DNA of 64,000 nucleotides from Bdellovibrionales bacterium (GTDB taxonomy: Bacteria; Bdellovibrionota; Bdellovibrionia; Bdellovibrionales; UBA1609): contig DAIDIG010000001.1 of NCBI GenBank assembly GCA_027459485.1, forward strand, positions 124,001 through 188,000. The letters run 5' to 3'. The notes beneath the pieces are model-generated. The model worked only from the letters and a program-made list of their open reading frames with translations, ran no database searches and had not been told where the DNA came from. The position numbers and the translations under genes were made by a program. Of this stretch, positions 18,491-30,608 are shown one piece after another. Positions within the stretch are counted from its first letter, which is position 1. Every line of letters starts with the position of its first letter.

Positions 18491-19660
18491 TCAATTCTCG
18501 TACTTATACGTCACATTGACGCTCGTATTCGCCGGGTATGAGCTCAAGACGAGCTGGTCAGAGCCCGGTGCCCAGGTGAAGGTGACATTCGACGGCGGGT
18601 TGAACGTGATCGCGGGCTCTTCGGCCGGGACGTGATCGAGATTAATCACGGGTTGAGACGTGTTGCGAATCGATTGGCTGATCGCTGAGAGCTCTTGCGT
18701 GTATTGCCCAGTGCCGTAGTCGCACAGAGAGGCGAGAATCCCGCCTGTCATCTGAGTTAAAGTCGCATAAGTGTCACCGTAGTCACCGGCGTTGGCGCTT
18801 TCCATGCCAAAACAGCTCGTATCGCCCGGCTTTACGATGAGCGAGTGGACGGCGAAGTTTTTGGTCGCGCCAAAAGTCGTTTTGATACTGGTGATGAGAG
18901 ATTGCGGATAATCGTCAGGTGCAAACGGTTGATACTGTGGCGCGTTCGTTGGGTCATTGTGGCAGGTCGGGTCGTTACCGCACGAGCGTTCGTCTTCGTT
19001 CGAAAGAATAAGAATCGCGAGACCGGCGTTGGCGCGGAAAAGGCCTTGCGCAACACTTGGGTCATTATTACCGGCGATCGTTAAATTCGCCGCGTAGATG
19101 GCACGCTCATCGCCCGACCCGATAAGAAATTGCCCCGAAGTTGTGACGCGATTGATGGTGTCGGCAAAAACCGTCGCCACATTCGGCGTGCTCGGCTTCA
19201 TAATGTATTGAGTGCCAAACGGTGTCGTGCTCGCTGAGTCTGCCGGGCCGATGAGACGCCCTCGTGCGGGCGGGAAGGTCGCACTCCCGCCGCGACATGC
19301 GTAATCCGTATCGGCGCAAACGTCGGTCGTGGTCACGGCGATTTGCCAGTCGACACCTGCAAGGTCGCTTATGAAATTGTTAAACCCGGTCGCCAGGTGC
19401 TGTTCATCAGCCTGCATCGACCCGGAGTTATCGTCGACGATCAATATATCGACTGCGCCGGATGTTTGCCCGGAGCCAAATGAAAAACTTTGTGTTGTCG
19501 TCGTATATTGGCTAGGCGTACCGGTGCTGCTCGCCGTGCTGCCGAGAGAAGCAGCCGTTTGTTGAAATGAAACCGGCTGGGCGCAATTGGCTATAAACCC
19601 GATCATCATCGTGATAAATGAAACCGCGATCGCGCGTATGAAGATTGTTTTTAATTTCAT
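18491..19660 (-). CDS. Exported lipoprotein-like protein with von Willebrand factor A domain
   Basis: 389 residues from ATG 19660 (in-frame starts up to 19756 lack a signal peptide). The N-terminal hydrophobic segment ends FIANC, so Cys26 may be lipidated, although Asn at -1 is atypical. After a Ser/Thr-rich linker the VWA domain starts with AVDILIVDDNSGSM, giving a metal-ion adhesion site D77-x-S79-x-S81. It contains several cysteines and a C-terminal beta-rich extension. VWA domains mediate metal-dependent protein contacts; next to minor pilins the arrangement recalls the VWA module of PilY1-type tip adhesins. The functional link is inference from position. Confidence 0.85.
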   Translation of the reverse strand: MKLKTIFIRAIAVSFITMMIGFIANCAQPVSFQQTAASLGSTASSTGTPSQYTTTTQSFSFGSGQTSGAVDILIVDDNSGSMQADEQHLATGFNNFISDLAGVDWQIAVTTTDVCADTDYACRGGSATFPPARGRLIGPADSASTTPFGTQYIMKPSTPNVATVFADTINRVTTSGQFLIGSGDERAIYAANLTIAGNNDPSVAQGLFRANAGLAILILSNEDERSCGNDPTCHNDPTNAPQYQPFAPDDYPQSLITSIKTTFGATKNFAVHSLIVKPGDTSCFGMESANAGDYGDTYATLTQMTGGILASLCDYGTGQYTQELSAISQSIRNTSQPVINLDHVPAEEPAITFNPPSNVTFTWAPGSDQLVLSSYPANTSVNVTYKYEN

Positions 19661-19821
19661 AAAGTAGGGCCCCCACAACCCCTGAAATTGCGATTCGTGC
19701 AACTTCATAAGAATAAGGGAGCAATCGCCGTGCCGACGCGGATTAAGAAATTTCAAGATGAAAGTTTTGTTTTCTCATTTTGATTCGTACAGCGGCGCGA
19801 CAAAGTAAAGTCACTTGACGA

Positions 19822-22020
19822 TTATTTACTAATTCGAAGCGCCCATTCCGGGAAGATCATCGTATCCTGACTATTGTTCAACATACGATAGGTGATCAAA
19901 TTTCTGAGCACAAGTTTGACATAATCGCGCGTTTCATCATATGGGATGTCTTCTATAAACGCGAGTGTATCGCCGCGATAGCGCGTTTTGAGCCAAGACA
20001 TTATCGCTTCGTCGCGCGCATTATAGGATGCGATAACGAGGACGGGATCTCCATGGAATTTATCCCACAGTTGGCGCAAATAAGCGGCGGCAATCGGGAT
20101 ATTCGTATCCGGTTCGTAAAGGTCGCTGGCGCCATGGTATTCAATCGAATTGGCACGTGCCGTACGCGCTGCCACTTGCGGTAACAATTGCAGAAGGCCG
20201 AAGGCATCCATTTGACTGCGGGCAAGTGGATTAAACGAACTTTCTTGTCTCATAATCGCATAAATGAGTTCGACATTTATACCGTATCGAGTGGACGATT
20301 GCGCAACCGTATCGAAATAAGGCATCGGAAAGGCCAACTGGGGATTTTTTGCTAAAATCTGATGCCGCGTAAATGCATCGAGATCGCTCAAACGATCGAA
20401 CATACCGAGATAATTTTTCGAAAGGGCGTATTTTTGTAGAAGTGCTGTCCATTTCTTCACGCTGTGGGGCGAGCTTTTCAGCAAATCGCGCGCGACACTA
20501 TCAAGATATCGGCCGGCAATTTGAGTTTCATTCACCGACACAAGCCAATCGAAATAGGCATCTTCGCTTGAGCTTGACGAACTCGCGGCAGGGCCGCGCA
20601 ATGGTCCCGCAGTGAGAGGATCGCTAAGCTCTCGAGCCGCGAGTAGGCCGTAATAACCGTAGGGGTCATTTTTCATGATGTCCGAGAATTCCGATTTGGC
20701 CGAATCGGTCTCGTGGTTTTTCATCTCGGTCTTAGCGAGCCAAAACTCGTCGCGACCGTGTTCGTATGTGTTTTCGTTTCGAGTCGCTAGGTCTTTAAAT
20801 ACCGCTTCGGCTTGATTGAAGAGCCCGGCCTTGCGATCATTCCAGGCCAAATACCAAAGTAGGCGATTTTTCATGCTGTCGGATAGACCCGGTTCGCTCA
20901 AGGCGCGATTGAACCAACGAATGGCCTGGCTGAAATGCCGCATTTCTTCCGCCATTCGCCCGCGCATCCAATCGACTTCAACGAGCGAACCTTTGTCTTT
21001 CAGCGCGCGCGCCATGACGCTCAAAGTTCGTCGCGCGTCCGCGTTGCGGTTTTCTGTCCAAAGATCGCGCGCGTATATGAGCATTGTGTCGGCGTAAAGG
21101 CTGACGTCATCCGGCGTTTTTTTCGACAGGCGATAGACGTGCGTAATGTAACGAGCCATGAGTTTCGCGGTACGCAGAGCTTGTGTTTGGTTTTGCTCGA
21201 TTTTGTACATCAGGCGAAGACCCTTGTAGGCCTCGAGCTTATCTACGGTGTCGAACGAACGCCCGCGCAAGACGGCCGTGTAGTAGCGATGGGCGAGCGC
21301 GAATTTTCGGCGAAATCGAAAATCATTCGCGACATCGAGAAACATGCGCTTGTCGACGCGCGGGTTGCGGCTCGGCGACAAACTGTAGATGCGCGCGCGG
21401 ATTTTTTTTACAAATGCCGATTTTTTGGCGCGCGCAACGTGGGCGTGCGCGATCGCGAAGAGCGCGCGGTTACACCATTTTACTTTCACATCACGGCGAA
21501 GTGCCGCTCGAGACTTTTGTAAATAGAGCCGCGCGAGAGATAAGTTGTTGTGCTTTTCTTTCGCAACGTCGATTTCGACCTGAACCAGCAAATCTTTATA
21601 CCAGGGCTGAAATTCGCTCGGGTCGAGATCGCCGAGTCGGGTGAGAACTTGATTGTCTTTCGGGCAAACTTCATAGGCGTGGAGAAACGCGAGCGTTCTG
21701 AGCGGGAACTTAGGCTGCTGTGCGAGATCGACAAAGTTTTCGCATGAAACATTGGGGTCGCGCTTTTCCCAAAGCTGGGCGCGTTTGTAATTCGCCCACC
21801 AAAGCGTTTCGGGTGAGCTGTTAGTGGCGATGCGGCTCAAGTAAAGGTCGACACTTTCAAAATCTTTGTCGCCTGATACTTCATCTGGCGAAACCCGGCC
21901 TTCAACAGTGGGCGGTTCGATTTTTGTTTCGATCGGGGGCGGGCCGGCGGGCTTGGGAGTCGAACAACTCACCAAAAGACATGCACTCAAAAGTCCGAAT
22001 ACTCCCCCAGAAAACCGCAT
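19822..22020 (-). CDS. Slt-type lytic murein transglycosylase, lipoprotein
   Basis: 732 residues. Lipobox LVSC places lipidation at about residue 19. A long region of helical (TPR-like) repeats occupies about 60-560, as in the Slt70 superhelix. The C-terminal lysozyme-like SLT domain has catalytic Glu593 in RQESSFNP, then AFGLLQLLP (usual GLMQLMP with both Met replaced by Leu), and ASYNAR. It cleaves the MurNAc-GlcNAc bond to give 1,6-anhydro products in the periplasm. It lies upstream of the VWA/prepilin genes on the same strand, separated by 161 bp; it could open murein for the surface structure, or simply be housekeeping. Confidence 0.92.
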   Translation of the reverse strand: MRFSGGVFGLLSACLLVSCSTPKPAGPPPIETKIEPPTVEGRVSPDEVSGDKDFESVDLYLSRIATNSSPETLWWANYKRAQLWEKRDPNVSCENFVDLAQQPKFPLRTLAFLHAYEVCPKDNQVLTRLGDLDPSEFQPWYKDLLVQVEIDVAKEKHNNLSLARLYLQKSRAALRRDVKVKWCNRALFAIAHAHVARAKKSAFVKKIRARIYSLSPSRNPRVDKRMFLDVANDFRFRRKFALAHRYYTAVLRGRSFDTVDKLEAYKGLRLMYKIEQNQTQALRTAKLMARYITHVYRLSKKTPDDVSLYADTMLIYARDLWTENRNADARRTLSVMARALKDKGSLVEVDWMRGRMAEEMRHFSQAIRWFNRALSEPGLSDSMKNRLLWYLAWNDRKAGLFNQAEAVFKDLATRNENTYEHGRDEFWLAKTEMKNHETDSAKSEFSDIMKNDPYGYYGLLAARELSDPLTAGPLRGPAASSSSSSEDAYFDWLVSVNETQIAGRYLDSVARDLLKSSPHSVKKWTALLQKYALSKNYLGMFDRLSDLDAFTRHQILAKNPQLAFPMPYFDTVAQSSTRYGINVELIYAIMRQESSFNPLARSQMDAFGLLQLLPQVAARTARANSIEYHGASDLYEPDTNIPIAAAYLRQLWDKFHGDPVLVIASYNARDEAIMSWLKTRYRGDTLAFIEDIPYDETRDYVKLVLRNLITYRMLNNSQDTMIFPEWALRISK

Positions 22021-22090
22021 AGTTTTATTATAAAACGGCTCGAGGCGAAGACCTAGTCCTGACGCTCGCGCGTTGATAAGTGCTGCAAAT

Positions 22091-23011
22091 TTAAGCTCGG
22101 CGCAACGAGACCGTTGTCGCGACCCCGACTACAACCAGGGCGGCTCCTAAAAACCCGCGCCAGTGGATGGGCTCGGGTGAAATAAAATGAAGCCCGAGCT
22201 GCGCAAAAATCGTGACGAGCAAAATCGTGACCAGTGGGTTCATTGTGATAATGAGGCTCACATAACTTGCTGGAATTCTGTGCATCGCTTCGGCAAACGA
22301 ACCGTACGCCACAACCGTATTCAGGCCGAGAAAGATCAATATTGTCCACTGCCAAAGTGTCAGGGCGCCGTGGCGAAACGGCGAAAGCTCGTGAAAGTGA
22401 GCCAACGGCAACAGTGCGAATGCGCTAACGGCATATACGAGTAGATTCGATTCTTGCGGAGTCCAGTTTTCTCGAATTTGCTTTTTTTGAATGGCGGCGA
22501 ACAGCGCCCAGGCGATAGCCCCCGTTGCGATCCAGAGTGTTCCAATCAAATACATGTGAACTCCGGCGGTCGCGAGATGAGCTTGATCCCAATCAAACAG
22601 TAAAAGGCCCATGGCGGCGATTATAACCCCAAACCATTGCGCCCAAGCCATTGATTCTTTGAAGTAAAAGACCCCTATCAAAGCTAAAATGAGCGGCCCG
22701 AGTTGGACCACGACTTGCGCATTGCTGGCCGAAGTAAAAGACAGGCCATTCAAATAACCGAAGTAGTTAAAAGATAAGCAGAGCCCCGCCAAAATCAATG
22801 CAAACGGCGCCATTATGAACACTTTTTTCAAAACGCGTGGTCGGCGAAGGGCGTAATAGCCGATCATCATGGATGACGCACACACCATGCGAACCCACAC
22901 GATCGTACCGGGGGACGCGAACTCTAGCGCGTATTTTAAAACGATGGCGAGTACAGCCCAGCATAGCGCTGTTGTCGCGGCGAAGGCGACTCCTTTTGAA
23001 AATTGCGTCAC
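22091..23011 (-). CDS. DMT-superfamily permease (EamA domains)
   Basis: 306 residues with ten hydrophobic helices in two repeated halves, the EamA/RhaT architecture of drug/metabolite exporters. Recognisable features are the N-terminal GVAFAATTALCWAVLAIVLK and second-half PASYVSLIITMNPLVTILL segments. It starts with GTG that shares one base with the htpX stop codon, so it is coupled to htpX. The substrate is unknown; amino acid or metabolite export is typical for the superfamily. Confidence 0.9.
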   Translation of the reverse strand: MTQFSKGVAFAATTALCWAVLAIVLKYALEFASPGTIVWVRMVCASSMMIGYYALRRPRVLKKVFIMAPFALILAGLCLSFNYFGYLNGLSFTSASNAQVVVQLGPLILALIGVFYFKESMAWAQWFGVIIAAMGLLLFDWDQAHLATAGVHMYLIGTLWIATGAIAWALFAAIQKKQIRENWTPQESNLLVYAVSAFALLPLAHFHELSPFRHGALTLWQWTILIFLGLNTVVAYGSFAEAMHRIPASYVSLIITMNPLVTILLVTIFAQLGLHFISPEPIHWRGFLGAALVVVGVATTVSLRRA

Positions 23012-23886
23012 TATCGGCCCGATTCTAGGCGACGGATACGCTCTTCAAGTGGAGGGTGAGTGGCAAATAGCGACAGCCGCGGGCGCGATGAGATCTTAAG
23101 TGTCGCGACCGAGCGATCTTGCGAGTTTACTAATGCTTGCATGCCCTCCAACGCCCGCAGAGCCGAAATCATTTTGTCGCGGCCGGCGTATTTCGCACCG
23201 CCTGCATCCGCCCGAAACTCGCGTCGTCGCGAATAGGGTGCGATGATGAACACCATACCAAGTAGAAGAAGTACGTTTTCTACAATCATCATCACGATGT
23301 CATTCATGAAAAATGAATTGCGGCGATCGCCGAGGAGTGAATTGGTGATGATATCGGCGATAAAATAGACGAGCGAGTTGATCACGCCTTGGAGAAGCGC
23401 CATGGTCACCATGTCGCCGTTCGCGATGTGGGTGATTTCGTGACCGAGCACACCTTCGATTTGCTCGCGATTCATGCGCGTAAGAAGCCCCGATGAAATG
23501 GCGACCAAAGAATTATTCTTCGACGACCCGGTCGCGAACGCGTTCACTTCTTGGCCCGGATAGATCCCGACCTCGGGCATATTGGGCAACTGAGCGCGCT
23601 TGGCAAGGCTGTGCACGATGTCGAGCAGTTGACGAAGCGCCGGATCGTGCGTGTTCGGGTCGATCATTTGCACCCCGAGCCTCCGTCTCACGAACCATTT
23701 CGACATAAGAAGCGAAATAAAGGCGCCGCCGAATCCGAAAAATACGCAGTAGCCGATAAGGAGCGGGTAGCCCCCTTGAAGCGGGATATGAAAGACCGTG
23801 ATCAATATGCTCAAAACCAGCGTGAGCATGAACATCACGAGAAGGTTCAGAGCGAAAAACATGAATATTCGCCTTGCGATTGCCAT
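23011..23886 (-). CDS. htpX: Membrane zinc metalloprotease HtpX
   Basis: M48B protease for quality control of membrane proteins. 291 residues: two N-terminal helices (about 8-30 and 38-62), active site LGHEITHIANGD with zinc ligands in HEXXH, two further hydrophobic segments, and the downstream Glu ligand in FRADAGGAKYAG. Start ATG is preceded by AGGAG. It lies 25 bp downstream of clpA on the same strand, so a proteostasis operon clpS-clpA-htpX is likely. Confidence 0.96.
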   Translation of the reverse strand: MAIARRIFMFFALNLLVMFMLTLVLSILITVFHIPLQGGYPLLIGYCVFFGFGGAFISLLMSKWFVRRRLGVQMIDPNTHDPALRQLLDIVHSLAKRAQLPNMPEVGIYPGQEVNAFATGSSKNNSLVAISSGLLTRMNREQIEGVLGHEITHIANGDMVTMALLQGVINSLVYFIADIITNSLLGDRRNSFFMNDIVMMIVENVLLLLGMVFIIAPYSRRREFRADAGGAKYAGRDKMISALRALEGMQALVNSQDRSVATLKISSRPRLSLFATHPPLEERIRRLESGR

Positions 23887-23911
23887 TTCAGGATCTCCTA
23901 GTCGCGTCGGC

Positions 23912-26203
<2,292 letters not shown>

Positions 26204-26207
26204 ATCG

Positions 26208-26543
26208 TTACGCTTTCTCCATTACGCATTTCAACGGATGCTTATTTTTGCGTGAATAATCATTCACTATGTACACTTTCGTTTCCGCAATCTCATGGCT
26301 GTAAACGCCGGCTACGCCCGATCCTTGATGGTGAACTTGCAACATGATGGTGTTGGCCTCCTCCATGTTCTTATTAAAAAACTTCTGCAAAACGTGGACC
26401 ACGAAATCCATCGGAGTAAAATCGTCGTTTAAAAGGACCACTTTATAAAACGACGGTTCTTTCAGCTCCGGTTTCGGTTTGACGAGCGTCTGGGTACCGG
26501 ATTTGCTTTCGTTGTCGTCGTTATGAGATGGATCGTCCGCCAC
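26208..26543 (-). CDS. clpS: ClpS adaptor protein
   Basis: 111-residue adaptor that delivers N-degron substrates to ClpA. A disordered acidic N-terminus is followed by the ClpS core: [20 protein letters not shown], then [19 protein letters not shown]. These include the NDD and MDFV residues lining the N-end residue pocket. It starts at GTG with GAGG upstream. It is cotranscribed with clpA. Confidence 0.96.
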   Translation of the reverse strand: MADDPSHNDDNESKSGTQTLVKPKPELKEPSFYKVVLLNDDFTPMDFVVHVLQKFFNKNMEEANTIMLQVHHQGSGVAGVYSHEIAETKVYIVNDYSRKNKHPLKCVMEKA

Positions 26544-26616
26544 GGAGACCTCGTTTAATTAAGAATTTGTGGTGAAATTTAAATTCGTCAAGTTGGGTCG
26601 CAAGCATATTGCGATT

Positions 26617-27387
26617 TTAACACAGGGTTTGGCACACCACAGTCCAGACTCGCTCATTGAGGTTATCTGGGCTGACGACCAAGACGGGCAGGTGGCCACT
26701 CAGGTTGGTGGCTGCTGCCATATGAGGCTCGGAGGGCAGCAACCCGCGGCCGCCATACGAATTGAGCCACGCCTTGCGCATCGAAAGCGAGTTACTGATG
26801 AATGTCTTATCGCTCGGCTTACGTTTTTGTTGGCCGTATTCAAATGGGCTCATCACCGAAAAGCCAGCCTCCGTGCTGACGACGTCGAGCGTTTGGTAAC
26901 CGATTTCAAGTACGTGCTTGAGCTTCTGATGGCGGGCCGGCAGACGTGCCGTAAAAATAATGTCGATGTCGTTATTTAAAAATTTCGCTTCGAGCTCATC
27001 CTGGTCAATGACGGCGAGCTCGAGCGTCTTGACCTTCGTCCCGGCCAAAATAGCGTGGGCCACTTTGATCGCGAGATCGCTTAGCCCCTCAAGAGTGCCG
27101 ACGTGTATGTGTGGGGGGAACTGCTCCTCGAGCGCTTCGCGCAGCGCGCTTTCAAGTCGCCGCGAATTCTGCGAATAGACTTCGGCCAGGCGATAGGCCG
27201 CAGGTGTCCATGCCGCCTTTCGGCGGGCCGATCGGTCGAGAAGTGTGACTGAAAATTCCTTCTCAAGTTGCGCGATCAAGCGTGAGAGTTGCGGTTGACT
27301 GAGCCCCACGTGCGCACTCGCGCCACTCAAATTTTTGTAGGGGATCGATTTCGCCAAAACTGAAAGCGGCCAGTGGAGTGTATCCAT
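26617..27387 (-). CDS. LysR-family transcriptional regulator
   Basis: 256 residues, somewhat short for LysR (about 300). N-terminal winged helix-turn-helix: LSGASAHVGLSQPQLSRLIAQLEKEF, followed by the linker helix and a periplasmic-binding-like effector domain. It is divergent from the beta-helix lipoprotein gene, with about 195 bp between. The first residues (MDTLHWPLSVLAKSIPYKN) replace the usual start of the HTH. Effector unknown. Confidence 0.88.
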   Translation of the reverse strand: MDTLHWPLSVLAKSIPYKNLSGASAHVGLSQPQLSRLIAQLEKEFSVTLLDRSARRKAAWTPAAYRLAEVYSQNSRRLESALREALEEQFPPHIHVGTLEGLSDLAIKVAHAILAGTKVKTLELAVIDQDELEAKFLNNDIDIIFTARLPARHQKLKHVLEIGYQTLDVVSTEAGFSVMSPFEYGQQKRKPSDKTFISNSLSMRKAWLNSYGGRGLLPSEPHMAAATNLSGHLPVLVVSPDNLNERVWTVVCQTLC

Positions 27388-27581
27388 GGCGATGGATTAC
27401 TCCCTTACTGTACGCGCTTTCAAGCGTTTTTCTTGAGGTGGGCCGGTTTGAGTCGAGGCTGTTGGGCTGAGACGGTTTGAGATCCCGAAGATCGCAAAAG
27501 CAAATAAAATACAACCGCAACATAACCTCCGCTAGACAAAAGGCCTCAGTTAAATCGCCAGATATACCGATAAGTTTGGTT

Positions 27582-29003
27582 ATGAGGCAGTGGTGTGTCT
27601 TAGTGCTCTTCGCGTTTCAGATTGTAACGGTCTCTCTTACTAGCGGCTGTGGAAAAGTTTGGGTGACGATTGGTTCAAGAAGCAATAGCTCCAAAGTCAC
27701 GGCCAATGCCGATTACTTTCCGTGTTCACTCGCAACAGTGTTAGCCGTCGGCAATTCCGCAACGCTCGCGCCCACGGGGGTGGTCGGCGGGCCCTTTTCA
27801 GTGAGCCCCAGTTTGCCCCCCGGCCTAACTCTGAATTCTTCAACAGGTGTGATTTCTGGCACACCGACAACCGTCACGGCGCAAACCGCCTACACGATTT
27901 CTTCGGGGTCATTTTCAACGATCGTGAATATTCAAACGGTGCAAGGCTATGTCGTCAATGATTTGGGCGATGCTGATGACGCCACCCCAGGTGATGGTAT
28001 CTGCGCGACGGCTACGTCCACTTGCACCCTTCGCGCCGCGATTGACGAAGCCAACGCCGACAGCGCCGGCACATACAATATCATATTCGGTGTGAACGGA
28101 ACGGTTTCGCCCGCATCGACAATCAATATCAAAAATAACGTCAACATTTACGGGCAGTGCCCCGACAGCGCCATCGTCGACGGTGGCAGTTCAGTTCTAC
28201 TCTTTATGGAGGACAAGACCAACCTTTCGATATCGATGCAATCGATGAAGCTCCAAAATTCACTGAACTCAATTGGCGGCAATGGCGGTGGTGGGGCCAT
28301 ATCGGATAACTACAATACCGGGATCACATTCACCGGAAATTATCTCTACTTCTATAAAAATCAAGCCACGGGAGCATCGGGTAGCAATGGTGCGATTTCT
28401 GCCGATACACTGAATTGCACGAATTGCGTCTTTGATAGTAATTCAGCAGGTTATGACGGTGGAGCAACGAACCCAGGCGGTACATCCACATTCGATCAAT
28501 GTTTATTCATCAACAATTCCGCGGTTGGTAATGGCGGCGCTCTTATGAGCAATGCCGCTATGACGATCACAAACTCAACCTTTTATAACAATTCCGCCGC
28601 ACAGGGCGGCGCACTCTACATGGACGCTGCCGGTTTGACTTTACTCAACGACACCTTCGTAGATAACACGGCTACTGGCGCCGGTTCTGCAGGGGGAATC
28701 GATAGCTCAAGCGGAACAGGTGGAACGGTTACAAACACTCTCCTTTACAACAATGCCGGTCCATCTGGTAATTGTTATGGCCCCAGCGGCCTGTATACCT
28801 CTGATGGTGGCAACGACGTTTATCCCGCGGCCACCTATTGTACATTTGCACAATCAAGTGACTTGTCGGTCGCGCCAACGCTTGGATCGCTGCAGAACAA
28901 AGGTGGCTACACTGACACAATGGCGCTATTAAACGGATCAGCTGGAATCGGTGCTGCCCTCACCGCCAGCTGCCCAACAGTTGATCAACGCGGTTACACC
29001 TGA
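27582..29003 (+). CDS. CSLREA/beta-helix lipoprotein, interrupted by in-frame TGA
   Basis: 473 residues to the TGA. The ATG 27582 start gives a lipoprotein signal peptide ending SGC|G; upstream TTG at 27477 is less likely. Order: lipoprotein signal; a putative Ig domain with PPGLTLNSSTGVISGTPT (about 75-120); a CSLREA-type motif GDGICATATSTCTLRAAIDEANA; then a right-handed parallel beta-helix with repeated NNSA/GGA turns. It stops at DQRGYT just where this family normally continues with Arg and ends CDIGAYEY. The codons after the TGA encode exactly that ending (NLPTSCDIGAYEYNGKE, stop 29055-29057), so the natural end is probably 29057. It is likely surface-attached. See findings. Confidence 0.85.
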   Translation: MRQWCVLVLFAFQIVTVSLTSGCGKVWVTIGSRSNSSKVTANADYFPCSLATVLAVGNSATLAPTGVVGGPFSVSPSLPPGLTLNSSTGVISGTPTTVTAQTAYTISSGSFSTIVNIQTVQGYVVNDLGDADDATPGDGICATATSTCTLRAAIDEANADSAGTYNIIFGVNGTVSPASTINIKNNVNIYGQCPDSAIVDGGSSVLLFMEDKTNLSISMQSMKLQNSLNSIGGNGGGGAISDNYNTGITFTGNYLYFYKNQATGASGSNGAISADTLNCTNCVFDSNSAGYDGGATNPGGTSTFDQCLFINNSAVGNGGALMSNAAMTITNSTFYNNSAAQGGALYMDAAGLTLLNDTFVDNTATGAGSAGGIDSSSGTGGTVTNTLLYNNAGPSGNCYGPSGLYTSDGGNDVYPAATYCTFAQSSDLSVAPTLGSLQNKGGYTDTMALLNGSAGIGAALTASCPTVDQRGYT

Positions 29004-29057
29004 AATCTGCCAACGAGTTGCGATATTGGAGCCTACGAATACAACGGCAAGGAGTAA
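29004..29057 (+). pseudogene. Detached C-terminal 17 codons of the preceding beta-helix gene
   Basis: In the same frame as the upstream gene these codons read NLPTSCDIGAYEYNGKE then TAA. CDIGAYEY is the standard final strand of choice-of-anchor beta-helix proteins. The separating TGA could be CGA (Arg) with a single C-to-T change. It is therefore a nonsense mutation, a readthrough site, or a base-call error. Confidence 0.7.
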
Positions 29058-29081
29058 AAATATGAGTGTCGGATTAATTTA

Positions 29082-30608
29082 ATGGGCGAGACAGTGATGT
29101 TGAATAGTAAAATGAAGTCATCTAAGAATAAAAACTTTTTGTGCCGACTGACTTTGGTTCTTGGAGTTCTCAGCGTTATTTACATGTTTAATGCGTGCGC
29201 GTCTCGGTTTAGTGCGATTGGCGGGAGCGCACCCAATTCGACTACGTCCTCGAGCACCTCGCCGTCAGCTCAAAAACCGTCTGCGAGTTGCCCGATAGCG
29301 AGCAATTTGGTCGACGGTTGTGCAAACGCGCCCGCGGGTACCCCTCAATTCCCCAATTTACTCGATATTCAAAAAGTTGTTATGCTGAACATTATCCCTG
29401 GCTCGGGATACGTAAACGGAATTTATAGCTGGAGCACCAGCGGTGGCGGCGGGTCGGGTGCCACCGGAACGGTCACAGTTTCTGGTGGTAAAGTGGGTGG
29501 TAGTGGTGGCCAACTCTACAGCATTTCGAATGAGGGTGCCGGATATTCGAGTCGCCCCACGATCATAGTTGCTGGTTTGTCGGGTGGGAGTGGGGCCTCA
29601 ATTGTATCTTCAGTTTATCAAGCAACTCCACACAATGCGACAACTCCGTGGAACATGCCGGGTGTTGACTACTACGTTGGCGTGCCATATGGAACGGCGC
29701 TAAAAGATCCGACCATTTCGTCCAATCTCCCCACTGGAGCTAGTTTTTCCGGTACAACAGTTTCGATCACAGGATGTAATGTGACGCTCGATGGGTTTGA
29801 TTTTACACTTCATAACACCAATGTCGTTGTGAATGTTTCGAGTTCATCGTGCGCAACCACTATCGAAGACAGTCGTTTTCAAGCCAACGGGCTTTCATTG
29901 CAACCCATTGCGAATCTCAAAAATCTTGGACCTGGCGGATCATTTGTATTTGAGCGAAACGAATACAACGGCCTTGCCCCTGTTGGGGGTAGTGGCAGCG
30001 GTTTTGCGGTCAATGACCCCATTCAAGGCAGCGGCAAAGTGATTTTGCTTTATAATTTTTTTCACAACTTTGATTCGAAAGTGATTCAAATGAACGGCAC
30101 AGTCGCCGGGTCATCACTCACTGAGGAGTACAATCTATTTGCGGATTTCGGTTCTTGCTCAACGTCATCCGGTTGTGCTCACGGTGAAGCCGAATACACT
30201 TATGGTGGCGGGGCGTTGACCGTCACTATTCAGTTCAACACGTATATCAATCACTTTCACACCAATGCTGCTGATCTGACATCTCCCCAGGCGGTGCAAG
30301 CTGATAGTTTGAATATCACGTCGGCTACCGACAATCACAACGTTGTTTTGGCTCCGGGCCCGCAACTGTCTTGCAACGAAAGCAATCAAGTTGGATACAC
30401 AGCCGCCGCCGCTATCTATGACGGCCAACAAGAGGGTGGCACTATTTCGAACGGAGTCTTTCAATACGATTACATCGATGCGTCCGGAGTTTATTTTCCG
30501 TGGTATCACAATGGTGGCACAAACATGAGTTACTCAAACAACATAGATGCCGGGACGGGCGGGCCATGCAACTGTACGACTATCAGTGGAAATGGAAGTT
30601 GTAATTAG
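29082..30608 (+). CDS. Exported beta-helix-type lipoprotein
   Basis: 508 residues (a start six codons in, ATG 29097, is equally possible). Basic N-terminus and hydrophobic segment ending MFNAC, a likely lipidation Cys. Then a Ser/Thr-rich linker, a Gly-rich region with the GAGYSSRPTIIVAG pattern common in surface and phage-tail beta-structures (about 130-170), and a parallel beta-helix region from about 220 on, where short strands alternate with Asn turns. No catalytic motif recognised. It follows the other beta-helix lipoprotein by 25 bp from that gene's natural stop, so a two-gene unit is likely. Confidence 0.75.
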   Translation: MGETVMLNSKMKSSKNKNFLCRLTLVLGVLSVIYMFNACASRFSAIGGSAPNSTTSSSTSPSAQKPSASCPIASNLVDGCANAPAGTPQFPNLLDIQKVVMLNIIPGSGYVNGIYSWSTSGGGGSGATGTVTVSGGKVGGSGGQLYSISNEGAGYSSRPTIIVAGLSGGSGASIVSSVYQATPHNATTPWNMPGVDYYVGVPYGTALKDPTISSNLPTGASFSGTTVSITGCNVTLDGFDFTLHNTNVVVNVSSSSCATTIEDSRFQANGLSLQPIANLKNLGPGGSFVFERNEYNGLAPVGGSGSGFAVNDPIQGSGKVILLYNFFHNFDSKVIQMNGTVAGSSLTEEYNLFADFGSCSTSSGCAHGEAEYTYGGGALTVTIQFNTYINHFHTNAADLTSPQAVQADSLNITSATDNHNVVLAPGPQLSCNESNQVGYTAAAAIYDGQQEGGTISNGVFQYDYIDASGVYFPWYHNGGTNMSYSNNIDAGTGGPCNCTTISGNGSCN

